DNA of 49,722 nt from Bifidobacterium tissieri (GTDB lineage Bacteria > Actinomycetota > Actinomycetes > Actinomycetales > Bifidobacteriaceae), in the NCBI RefSeq assembly GCF_002259645.1, contig NZ_MWWV01000016.1, forward strand, positions 1-49,722. Reading direction: 5' to 3'. The translations under genes were made by a program, and so were the position numbers. Shown piece after piece: positions 1-7,444 of this stretch. A model generated the notes under the pieces. The model was given only the letters and a program-made list of their open reading frames with translations, ran no database searches and was not told where the DNA came from. Position 1 is the stretch's first letter, and the number at the start of each line of letters is the position of its first letter.

Positions 1-1
1 C

Positions 2-505
2 CACGCCGCGAATCCGAATGAGCTGTGGGTCACCGACATCACCGAGTTCTCGATCCCCGCGGGCAAGGTGTACCTGTCGCCGGTGATCGACTGCTACGAC
101 GGCATGCCGGTCGCGTGGACGATCGGCACCAGCCCCAACGCCGCGCTGGCCAATGGGATGCTCGAGGACGCGTGCGCCACGCTCAAACCCGGTCAGACGC
201 CCGTCATCCACTCCGACCGGGGATGCCACTACCGGTGGCCCGAATGGATTCGCATCTGCACGGATCATGGATTGACGAGGTCGATGAGCGCGAGGGGCTG
301 CAGCCCGGACAACGCCGCCGCCGAGGGGTTCTTCGGCCGGCTCAAGCAGGAGTTCTTCCACAAGAGGAGCTTCCAGGGCGTCACGATCGACGAGTTCATT
401 GCGATGCTGGACGAGTACATGGTCTGGTACCGGGACAAGCGCATCAAACTCGAATACGGGATGAGCATCATGGACAAGCGCATCCAGCTCGGGCTCGTCG
501 CCTGA
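2..505 (+). CDS. IS3-family transposase (OrfB, integrase core), 5' end outside window
   Basis: The frame is open from base 2 to the stop at 503-505, so the start lies upstream of the window and only the last 167 residues are seen. All three DDE positions of the integrase core (rve) are visible: D in WVTDITEF, D in HSDRGCHY, and E in NAAAEGFFGRLK. The C-terminal stretch MVWYRDKRIKLEYGMS resembles the usual IS3 OrfB tail. It would act on the ends of its own element to cut and join DNA. The downstream terminal inverted repeat could not be recognised without its partner, so the edge of the element in the 506-600 region is not fixed. The catalytic residues are intact, so this copy may be active. 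I cannot say which gene, if any, it interrupted. Confidence 0.9.
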   Translation, partial: HAANPNELWVTDITEFSIPAGKVYLSPVIDCYDGMPVAWTIGTSPNAALANGMLEDACATLKPGQTPVIHSDRGCHYRWPEWIRICTDHGLTRSMSARGCSPDNAAAEGFFGRLKQEFFHKRSFQGVTIDEFIAMLDEYMVWYRDKRIKLEYGMSIMDKRIQLGLVA

Positions 506-687
506 ACACATGTGATATCGTTCTGAACGACCATTCAGACAACGAAGTCCAACAAAACGTCACCACCCCCTAATTGTGAAAATGTGCGGTTGCGTTCGGT
601 TGTGTGCGATGCTCATGGTGGGTCTCGGGTACCATAAGTGCTCGGTTGCGGACGTGCGGTTCGGAACGGCAGAGGAAGGTGGGGCAG

Positions 688-1308
688 ATGGCAGGAGCAA
701 AGGGAACCCAGCGCATGAGCGCCGAGGACAGGCTCGAACAGATCCTTGACGTGGCTGTGCGCCTCATCGGCGAAAAAGGCTACAACGGCTTCTCACTGCA
801 GGATGTGGCCAGTGAAATAGGCGTCTCGCAGACCGCGGTGATCCATCGAATCCTCAACAAGCAGAACCTGCTCATGCTGGTGCTGCAGCGCTACTACGAC
901 CACACCGGGGCGGCGAACCAGTATCTGGCGCAGTTCAAACCCGGCGGGCCTCGTGAAGGCGATCGTCCGCGCATTCCCGAAATGATGCGGGTCACGGTCG
1001 AACAGAACTCGAAACAGCCGGAACTGGTGCGTCTGTTCGAAATGCTCAACACGGAATCCATGTATCCCGGTCATCCCGCACATGACTACTTTGTTCACCG
1101 CACGCAAGACATCTCCGACGGCTACTACAGCACCGACTGGCTGGTGCCCGACGGTGTGGACGGCCATCTGGTCTACATGCTGGCATACGCGGCCATGTAT
1201 GGCCTGGAAGGTCGCTGGCTTGCCAATCCGGAGATCGATTATCCCGCGGAATGGCAGCGCTACGCCGACTACCTGTTCCCTTCCCCCGTCTGGGACGGCT
1301 ACCGCTGA
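688..1308 (+). CDS. TetR/AcrR-family transcriptional regulator
   Basis: This is a 206-residue protein with an N-terminal TetR helix-turn-helix at about residues 12-58 (ILDVAVRLIGEKGYNGFSLQ, then a recognition helix in VSQTAVIHRI). The C-terminal ligand and dimer domain is not conserved enough to name a ligand. I chose ATG 688 because AGGAAGG lies about 10 bases upstream. An in-frame ATG at 604 has no ribosome-binding site and would add a low-complexity leader. An internal ATG at 715 is a weaker alternative. The gene lies just upstream of, and in the same direction as, the alpha-L-rhamnosidase, so it probably controls the glycoside-use genes and perhaps itself. The 272-base gap to the rhamnosidase holds a dyad at 1542-1559 that could be its operator (inference). 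Confidence 0.88.
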   Translation: MAGAKGTQRMSAEDRLEQILDVAVRLIGEKGYNGFSLQDVASEIGVSQTAVIHRILNKQNLLMLVLQRYYDHTGAANQYLAQFKPGGPREGDRPRIPEMMRVTVEQNSKQPELVRLFEMLNTESMYPGHPAHDYFVHRTQDISDGYYSTDWLVPDGVDGHLVYMLAYAAMYGLEGRWLANPEIDYPAEWQRYADYLFPSPVWDGYR

Positions 1309-1541
1309 TCCGTTGATGGTCCGGCGTGTCGTCGATTCGGTGACAGTTATAGTGGGTCTCAACTTCATTGCTCCCCCATAATCCGCTGATCCGCGACCAG
1401 TTGTGCCGGGATACGTCATGTCGACGTTGGTTGTCGTCATCGTCATGTTCTGCTGACTGTGATCGTGCGGATAAACGGATAGACGTATACGCAATACCGA
1501 CGTGTGTGATTGCGAGTCGGACGACCCGATCATGCACGGAT

Positions 1542-1559
1542 CACGACGATTCCGTCGTG
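1542..1559. promoter_or_regulatory. Perfect dyad CACGACG-N4-CGTCGTG before rhamnosidase gene
   Basis: A 7-bp perfect inverted repeat with a 4-base spacer ends seven bases before the AAAGGAG ribosome-binding site of the rhamnosidase gene. GCAC and GTGC flank it and extend the symmetry loosely. It could be a TetR-type operator or a small hairpin that affects translation. The 1309-1541 stretch before it shows nothing else I can name. Confidence 0.4.
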
Positions 1560-1581
1560 GTGCACAAAGGAGTGATGAGAC

Positions 1582-4257
1582 ATGACGAACGAATCCGAAT
1601 CCTTGATATCCCCGGCCGGACAGGCGATTTCCCAACTGCGCGTCGAACATTTCCATGGCGATACGATCGGTCTGCCGACCGGTGCTCCACGTCTGTCATG
1701 GGACTACGAGACCGTGCCGCCGGCCGACTCGGAAATCGTGTTTCACGTGGAACGCCGTACGTTGGGCGCGGTCGAACCTGTCGTACAGGAGACGCGCGTT
1801 CCCGCTGATGACAACGTCCTGTGCGCATGGCCGTTTCCCGCGCTCGCGTCCTTTGAATCCGCGGTCGCCACCGTGCGACTCGTAAGCCGATCCGGTGAAC
1901 CGCTCTCCCCCGTATCCGAGCCGCTGCGATTCGAAACCGCGCTACTCGAGAACTTCGATCATTTCGCCGACTTTGTAGGACCGTCCTGGGCGGAGCCGGA
2001 AACCGATCACCGTCATCTGCCACTCGTTCGTGCGGAAATCACTTTGCGTGACAAGCCCGTTGCCGCCCGACTCACACTCACCGCACTCGGCATGGTCGAA
2101 GCGGAAATCAACGGCGTCCGCATCGCCGACGATGCACTGCTACCAGGCTGGACCGTCTACTCCGATCGTCTGGACTGCTGGACCTTCGACATCACCGACC
2201 GACTCGTCGCCGGCGCGAACGCACTCGGCTTCTGGCTGGGCGACGGCTGGTGGCGTGGCCGTCTCGGATTCGACGGCGGATGGGTCAACTTCTACGGTGA
2301 CAAGATCGGCGTGGCCGCGCAGATCGACCTCGTCTACCCCGACGGCGGCACCGAACGCATCCTCTCCAACTCATGGGATCGCGCATGGAAGGTCACGCCC
2401 GGCCCGATCGTCTGCTCAGACCTCTACGAAGGCGAACGGTACGACGCCCGACTCGAACAACCCGGCTGGTCCATGCCCGGCTTCGACGATTCCTCATGGA
2501 AGCACGTCGCCGAAGTCCACTACGACACCGCCAAACTCGTCAACGCCGAACTGCCGCCTGTGTCGCCCATCGAACGCGACGAACCCGTATCGATCACCAA
2601 ACGGGACGACGGCAGCTGGCTGATCGACTTCGGACAGAACTGCTCGCAGCGCATGCGCGTTCACATGCGTGGACTCGACTCCGGCGACGTCGTCACCATG
2701 CGCCACGTGGAGGTTCTCAACCCCGACGGATCGCTCGCCACCCGCACCCTGCGTCGCGGACAGCAGTGTGACGTCTACACATCCAACGGCACCGACGCCT
2801 GGTGGGAGCCGCGCTTCGCCATGCACGGATTCCGCTACGCCAGCATCGAAGGATACAAAGGCGAACTCACCGCCGACGACATCGACTGCCGCGTCTACCA
2901 CACGGACATGGAACGCGCCGGATGGTTCGAATGCTCCGACCCGATGATCAACCGACTGCACGAAAACGCCGTATGGTCCATGCGATCCAACTTCGTCTCC
3001 ATTCCCATGGACTGCCCGCAGCGCGACGAACGCATGGGCTGGACCGGTGACATCTCCCTGTTCGCGCCCACCGCAACCTACCTGTACGACACGCAAAGCT
3101 TCCTCGCCAACTGGCTCGAAGACGTGCGCGGAGAACAGTTGCGATATGGCACCATACCGTTCTACGTGCCGTTCGTACCGCTCGGCGTATGGGCGCAGAG
3201 CGCGGCCATCGCCATCTGGGGCGACGCCGCGGCCACCGTGCCATGGGCGCTCTACATGGACGGCGGCGACACGGACGCGTTGCGCCGCACCTATCCGCTG
3301 ATGACCGCGTGGATCGACGAGGTCGCCGGATACCTGTCCGACGACGGAGTGTGGGATCGACGACCGGAATTCGCCATCGGTCAGCTCGGAGACTGGCTCG
3401 ACCCGGCCGCCCCGCCGGACAACCCCATGCTCGCCATGACCGAAAAGGAACTCGTCGCCACCGCGTTCTTCGCGCAAAGCTGCCGGATCGCCGCCGACGT
3501 GGCTCGCGTACTGGGTGAACCTGCCGACGCCATTCGATTCGGTGAACTGTACGATCATGTACGCGGCGGATTCATCGGACGATATGTCGGCGAGAACGGC
3601 ATCATGACATCCGACACCCAGTGTGCGTACGCGCTCGCCATTGCGCTCGGCTTGCTTGACGACGATGATACGTTGCGGACGGCGGCCGGCGACCGTCTGG
3701 CGCAGCTGGTGCGCGAATCCGGTGGCAAAGTGGCGACTGGCTTCGCCGGCACGCCGTATGTGTTGCCCGCGCTGAGCCGTACCGGGCATGACGACGAAGC
3801 GTATGCGCTGTTGTTGTCCACCGAATGCCCGAGCTGGCTGTATCAGGTGAAGATGGGTGCCACCACCACATGGGAACGCTGGGATTCGATGATGCCCGAC
3901 GGCACGGTGAACCCCGGAGGCATGACATCGTTCAACCATTACGCGCTCGGTTCGGTGGCGCACTGGCTGCATGCGAGGATTGGCGGACTTGAGCCGGTCG
4001 AGCCGGGCTGGAAGCGGTTCCGTGTGGCCCCCATGCCCGGTGGCGGTATCACCCACGCCTCCACATCCCACATGACGCCATACGGCCTGGCCGCCTGCTC
4101 GTGGAGTGTGAGCGACGGTGATGCCGGTTTGTCTGGCACCGGTCGCGTGATGACCGTGGAAATCGACGTGCCGGTGGGAACCACGGCCTCCGTGGAGATC
4201 GGGTCCGAACCTCGGGATCTCCCCTCCGGCCACCACACTCTCACCTTCCCGTTCTGA
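1582..4257 (+). CDS. alpha-L-rhamnosidase, glycoside hydrolase family 78
   Basis: This 891-residue protein has the full GH78 layout. An N-terminal beta-sandwich region is followed by the rhamnosidase N domain (NGVRIADD, LLPGWTVYSDR, about residues 170-200), the alpha/alpha barrel, and a C-terminal beta domain. The usual catalytic region is present as CPQRDERMGWTGD, placing the likely acid at about E483. The second conserved glutamate is in WERWDSM at about E765. The family removes terminal L-rhamnose from plant glycosides and polysaccharides with inversion. No signal peptide or anchor is seen, so action is probably cytoplasmic. The start at 1582 follows AAAGGAG by a good distance. The upstream TetR gene and downstream GH140-like glycosidase and MFS permease suggest a locus for rhamnosylated plant glycosides (inference). 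Confidence 0.95.
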   Translation: MTNESESLISPAGQAISQLRVEHFHGDTIGLPTGAPRLSWDYETVPPADSEIVFHVERRTLGAVEPVVQETRVPADDNVLCAWPFPALASFESAVATVRLVSRSGEPLSPVSEPLRFETALLENFDHFADFVGPSWAEPETDHRHLPLVRAEITLRDKPVAARLTLTALGMVEAEINGVRIADDALLPGWTVYSDRLDCWTFDITDRLVAGANALGFWLGDGWWRGRLGFDGGWVNFYGDKIGVAAQIDLVYPDGGTERILSNSWDRAWKVTPGPIVCSDLYEGERYDARLEQPGWSMPGFDDSSWKHVAEVHYDTAKLVNAELPPVSPIERDEPVSITKRDDGSWLIDFGQNCSQRMRVHMRGLDSGDVVTMRHVEVLNPDGSLATRTLRRGQQCDVYTSNGTDAWWEPRFAMHGFRYASIEGYKGELTADDIDCRVYHTDMERAGWFECSDPMINRLHENAVWSMRSNFVSIPMDCPQRDERMGWTGDISLFAPTATYLYDTQSFLANWLEDVRGEQLRYGTIPFYVPFVPLGVWAQSAAIAIWGDAAATVPWALYMDGGDTDALRRTYPLMTAWIDEVAGYLSDDGVWDRRPEFAIGQLGDWLDPAAPPDNPMLAMTEKELVATAFFAQSCRIAADVARVLGEPADAIRFGELYDHVRGGFIGRYVGENGIMTSDTQCAYALAIALGLLDDDDTLRTAAGDRLAQLVRESGGKVATGFAGTPYVLPALSRTGHDDEAYALLLSTECPSWLYQVKMGATTTWERWDSMMPDGTVNPGGMTSFNHYALGSVAHWLHARIGGLEPVEPGWKRFRVAPMPGGGITHASTSHMTPYGLAACSWSVSDGDAGLSGTGRVMTVEIDVPVGTTASVEIGSEPRDLPSGHHTLTFPF

Positions 4258-4433
4258 CGCAAACGGTTGATCTGGGTATAACCGGGTAGGTTAGGGGCGG
4301 AAAAGGGGTCGCTGGTGACATGGTTTTACCCAGAGCCGACCGTCATGACCTTGTTTGACCCGGAACCTTGTCCGGTTTGACCCAGATTGTCGGGATGGGG
4401 CGGTTGCAGGTGCAGGTAGGTGCTTGGGCTTGG

Positions 4434-4553
4434 GGTGGAGGGATGGGTATGGATCGACACACTCGGGCCGTTTGGCCTCGCTCCTGCGATTTGATTGCAA
4501 AGCATATCAAATCACCTCCGCTGATACAGTCGATCCACACCCATCCCTCCACC
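4434..4553. repeat. Long inverted repeat P1 (25-bp arms, one mismatch)
   Basis: Arms 4434-4458 and 4529-4553 are complementary over 25 bp with one A-C mismatch. On the minus-strand transcript this would be a G-U pair. The 70-base loop contains a second dyad, GATTTGAT-N10-ATCAAATC. It is related in design to the two elements that follow, but it has a different loop. Confidence 0.75.
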
Positions 4554-4573
4554 TCCGCCCGTTCCGTCACCCT

Positions 4574-4709
4574 GCCCTCTATGCGGCCTTTGCGTGCTGG
4601 GTGTATTCCCTAGTGTGCCTAGCGGGTGGGTTGGTATGCCGTTCCCGATCGTAAAGACTCGGCCTGAGCGGCCCGGAGCGTATCGGGAACGGCATACCAA
4701 CCCACCTGC
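4574..4709. repeat. 136-bp direct repeat copy 1, carrying long hairpin P2
   Basis: This segment repeats at 5069-5204 with the same length. It begins GCCCTCTATGCGGCC, passes TATTCCCTAGTGTGC, and ends in a hairpin with 25-bp perfect arms at 4625-4649 and 4682-4706. The arms extend to 28 bp with one G-T pair. The loop is 32 nt and itself contains CTCGGCC and GGCC half-stems. Confidence 0.8.
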
Positions 4710-5068
4710 GAAAGCCCTGTCCCCGCCCGAGTCGCACTGCCATCACCTGCGTTCTGGGTCGAGCCGGACAAGAATCTGGGTATAACCGGGTCATGAGGAC
4801 TGGCTCTGGGTATAACCGGGTCACCAGCACCTTCTTTTCTTCCTATAACCTACCCGGTTATACCCAGAGCAGCCGGTTATACCCAGAATAAGAGTCCGGT
4901 CATACCCAGAACAGGAGCACGTGAACCACCTCGAGCCGAAGCTTAGATGATCAGTAATGAAACCCGAAACGCCAACCTGATGAAATGCAACAACCTGCTG
5001 TTCCAGGTCATAGAGACTCGGCCTGAGCAGCTTGGTTGAATTCTTTCTTCTTGCCTTCGTCCCTTTTT

Positions 5069-5204
5069 GCCCTCTATGCGGCCCATGAGTGCTAGGTATA
5101 TTCCCTAGTGTGCTTAGCGGGTGGATCGGTATGCCGTTCCCGATCGTAAGGACTCGGCCTGAGCGGCCCGGAGCGTATCGGGAACGGCATACCGATCCAC
5201 CCGC
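5069..5204. repeat. 136-bp direct repeat copy 2, carrying long hairpin P3
   Basis: This is the second copy of the 136-bp unit. Its hairpin has perfect 28-bp arms (5117-5144 and 5177-5204) around a 32-nt loop that differs from copy 1 by one base. Two arm positions differ from copy 1, and both are compensated on the opposite arm. A fragment of the loop (GAGACTCGGCCTGAGC) also occurs alone near 5008-5023. Confidence 0.8.
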
Positions 5205-5276
5205 GGCCCCGCCCACACACACACCCAGCACTCCCGCTCCCCGGCGCGTCGACTGGACAAAACCAGCAACCCATAC

Positions 5277-5340
5277 TAAGTTACCAAGTAGTAACTTAAG
5301 TCGTTCGGCGAAGAACGTTCCGGTTTCGTCAAACGACTTA
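5277..5340. promoter_or_regulatory. Two overlapping perfect dyads upstream of GH140-like gene
   Basis: TAAGTTAC (5277-5284) and GTAACTTA (5291-5298) form an 8-bp perfect dyad with a 6-base spacer, like a regulator operator. TAAGTCGTT (5297-5305) pairs perfectly with AACGACTTA (5332-5340) and shares two bases with the first dyad. They lie 130-195 bases before the start codon at 5472, a usual distance for a promoter-operator. The regulator is not known. The TetR protein of this locus is a candidate. Confidence 0.45.
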
Positions 5341-5471
5341 CGTTATGCCCATCACGTCAACGAGCCTTACTCACCCTTGGGTTCCCGGCTGATCGGGCCA
5401 AGACTTGACTCCATCCGACGTCCATCGAAGCACGTCGGCATCGATCGCCGTCCAAACATCAGGAGGACACC

Positions 5472-7160
5472 ATGACCGCAGCAACCGAAGCCAAGGCCAC
5501 AGTCACTGCAGCAACCATCGTCGACCCGATCCCCGTCGTACATGTCAGCCCGCAGTCCAACGCCGACGTAGCAGACACTCCACACGTCGAACGCTACGGT
5601 CTGTTTGAAATCAACCTCGACGGAACATCCGACGGCAATCCATACGTCGACGTGGAACTCACCGCCGACTTTATCAGCGCGACCACCGGCGAAACCGTCG
5701 CCGTCGGCGGATTCTATCGAGGCAACGGTCGGTATTCCATCCGATTCATGCCGATCGAGGAAGGCGAATGGAGGTACGTCACCCACTCCACCGATTCCGC
5801 GTTGAATGCCATCACCGGCAAACTCATCGCCGATCCGGCCGGCGACAACAACCACGGTCGCGTGCTGCGCGCCACCGACGCGCACCGCGCCGGCATATCC
5901 GAAGCCGATCCGGCCGGCGACGAGCTCAGATTCCAGTTCAGCTACGAGGACGGCACCCGATACCTGCCCTTCGGCACCACCTGCTATGCGTGGACCAGCC
6001 AGAGCCAGGGCGTGCAGGACGAAACCGTCGCCACGCTCGCCGCGGCCCCGTTCAACAAGATCCGCATGTGCGTATTCCCCAAGTTCTACGACTTCAACAA
6101 CGCCGACCCCGACGTGTTCGCCTACGAAGGCGACATGGACCACGGCTTCGACCACACGCGCTTCAACGAGAAACTGTTCGCCAACCTCGATCGTCGTATC
6201 GGGCAGTTGTGCGCGCTCGGCATCGAAGCAGACATCATCCTGCTGCATCCGTACGACAAGGAACAGTGGGGCTTTTCCAAGATGAGCCGCGAGGACGACA
6301 TCCGTTATCTCACCTACATGGCCCGACGCTACAGCGCGTATCGCAATGTATGGTGGTCGCTCGCCAACGAATACGATCTCATGCCGCAGAAATCCCTCGA
6401 GGACTGGCGGACATACGCGCGTGTGGTCATGACCAACGACGCGTTCGACCATCTGCGTTCGATCCACAACTGCGTGACCGTCTACGACTACAACGAACCG
6501 TGGTGTACGCACTGCTCGATCCAGCGCGTGGACGTCACCCGCACCACCGAATGCATTGCCGACTGGCGCGAAGCCTACGGCAAGCCCGTGGTGTGCGACG
6601 AACCCGGCTACGAGGGCAATATCTACTGGGGCTGGGGCAGCCTGCCCGCCACCGAACTCATGCGCCGCTACTGGGAAGGACTCATGCGTTGCGGAACCGT
6701 GACACATGGTGAGACGTTCATTGATAAAGGCGACCAGATCTGGTGGGCGCATGGCGGCAAACTGCATGGTGAAGCCCCCGAGCGCATCGCGTTCATGAGG
6801 CGTGTTTTCGAAGCCGCACCGCGTGCCGCGAGTCCGCTCGGCGCCAACACCGATCCGTCCGCTGTGTGGAGCGTGAATCCGGTCGATGCCTCGCAGCCGC
6901 TCAACGGCGCGATGGAAAAGGCCATGAAGTTCTGGGATGTGCCCGTACTGCGTGCCGGCACCGACTGGCAGCTCGTGTACTTCGGCTGGTATCAGCAGCT
7001 CTACCGCGAATTCGATCTGCCCGCAGGCGGCGAGTACACGGTCGACGTGATCGACACGTGGAACATGACCGTCGAGCGCATGCCCGGCACCTACACCGGC
7101 ACCGTGCGCGCCGACCTCGGCGGCAGACAGTATATGGCCGTGCGCATCCAGCGCGTGTGA
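5472..7160 (+). CDS. GH140-like glycosidase (DUF5060-DUF4038-DUF5605 type)
   Basis: This is a 562-residue protein. Residues about 40-125 form a DUF5060-like beta domain (HVERYGLFEINLDG, VGGFYRGNGRYSIRF). The central region is a DUF4038-type TIM barrel with YLPFGTTCYAW and FNKIRMCVFPKFYDF. The C-terminal part is a beta domain. WWSLANEYDL (about E300) fits the acid/base and VVCDEPGYEG (about E377) fits the nucleophile of clan A glycosidases. Relatives in GH140 include apiosidase, but substrate cannot be read from sequence. There is no signal peptide. AGGAGG lies just before ATG 5472. Between the rhamnosidase and a permease, it probably removes a second sugar from the same imported glycoside (inference). 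It could also be a beta-glycosidase of another specificity. Confidence 0.85.
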   Translation: MTAATEAKATVTAATIVDPIPVVHVSPQSNADVADTPHVERYGLFEINLDGTSDGNPYVDVELTADFISATTGETVAVGGFYRGNGRYSIRFMPIEEGEWRYVTHSTDSALNAITGKLIADPAGDNNHGRVLRATDAHRAGISEADPAGDELRFQFSYEDGTRYLPFGTTCYAWTSQSQGVQDETVATLAAAPFNKIRMCVFPKFYDFNNADPDVFAYEGDMDHGFDHTRFNEKLFANLDRRIGQLCALGIEADIILLHPYDKEQWGFSKMSREDDIRYLTYMARRYSAYRNVWWSLANEYDLMPQKSLEDWRTYARVVMTNDAFDHLRSIHNCVTVYDYNEPWCTHCSIQRVDVTRTTECIADWREAYGKPVVCDEPGYEGNIYWGWGSLPATELMRRYWEGLMRCGTVTHGETFIDKGDQIWWAHGGKLHGEAPERIAFMRRVFEAAPRAASPLGANTDPSAVWSVNPVDASQPLNGAMEKAMKFWDVPVLRAGTDWQLVYFGWYQQLYREFDLPAGGEYTVDVIDTWNMTVERMPGTYTGTVRADLGGRQYMAVRIQRV

Positions 7161-7268
7161 GTTTGCGGAAGCCGCTGCCCGCCCATTGTTCGGCATTGCC
7201 CGATATTGTTCGCTGACGGATACAATCGGAAACGAACGGGGTGTTTGTCCCGAACAGGAGTAGAGTAC

Positions 7269-7298
7269 TTGCGTCGGTCAAACAGGTGACCGACGCAA
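7269..7298. promoter_or_regulatory. 12-bp perfect dyad TTGCGTCGGTCA-N6-TGACCGACGCAA
   Basis: The two 12-bp arms are perfectly complementary around a 6-base spacer, 147 bases before the permease start. The length and perfect symmetry suit either a strong operator or a leader hairpin. No T-run follows on either strand, so it does not look like a terminator of the upstream gene. Confidence 0.5.
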
Positions 7299-7391
7299 CC
7301 GATCCGTACGCGACAATGGCACGAGGGCACTGACGAACACCATCCAATCCAACCCCCGACACTATGCCCGCATCGTGTGACGGCAACGGAT

Positions 7392-7414
7392 ATCGCCGTA
7401 CACCGTACGGCGAT
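7392..7414. promoter_or_regulatory. 10-bp perfect dyad ATCGCCGTAC-N3-GTACGGCGAT in permease leader
   Basis: The arms at 7392-7401 and 7405-7414 end 30 bases before the permease start at 7445, which itself has only a weak ribosome-binding site. A hairpin here could control access to the start. It could also be an operator. Confidence 0.45.
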
Positions 7415-7444
7415 GGACTGAGGCTGAGTGGAAACGGGTGAGAT

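Larger units (their letters stand above)
4272..4912. repeat. Cluster of CTGGGTATAACCGGGT-type motifs in both orientations
   Basis: The 1.2-kb gap between the rhamnosidase and the GH140-like gene contains at least eight copies of a short motif, CTGGGTATAACCGGGT or its variants with TCAAA or TCATA in the centre. Forward copies begin at 4272, about 4776 and 4806. Reverse copies lie near 4319, 4370, 4851, 4873 and 4895. The copies at 4272-4293 and 4846-4867 form a perfect 22-bp inverted pair. No convincing gene is present. Related motifs recur at 19.0-19.2 kb. Confidence 0.75.

Noticed and set aside
506-600. Right terminal inverted repeat of the IS3 element
   Set aside because: The left end is outside the window, so the repeat cannot be checked. 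Several short CA-ending candidates exist and none stands out.
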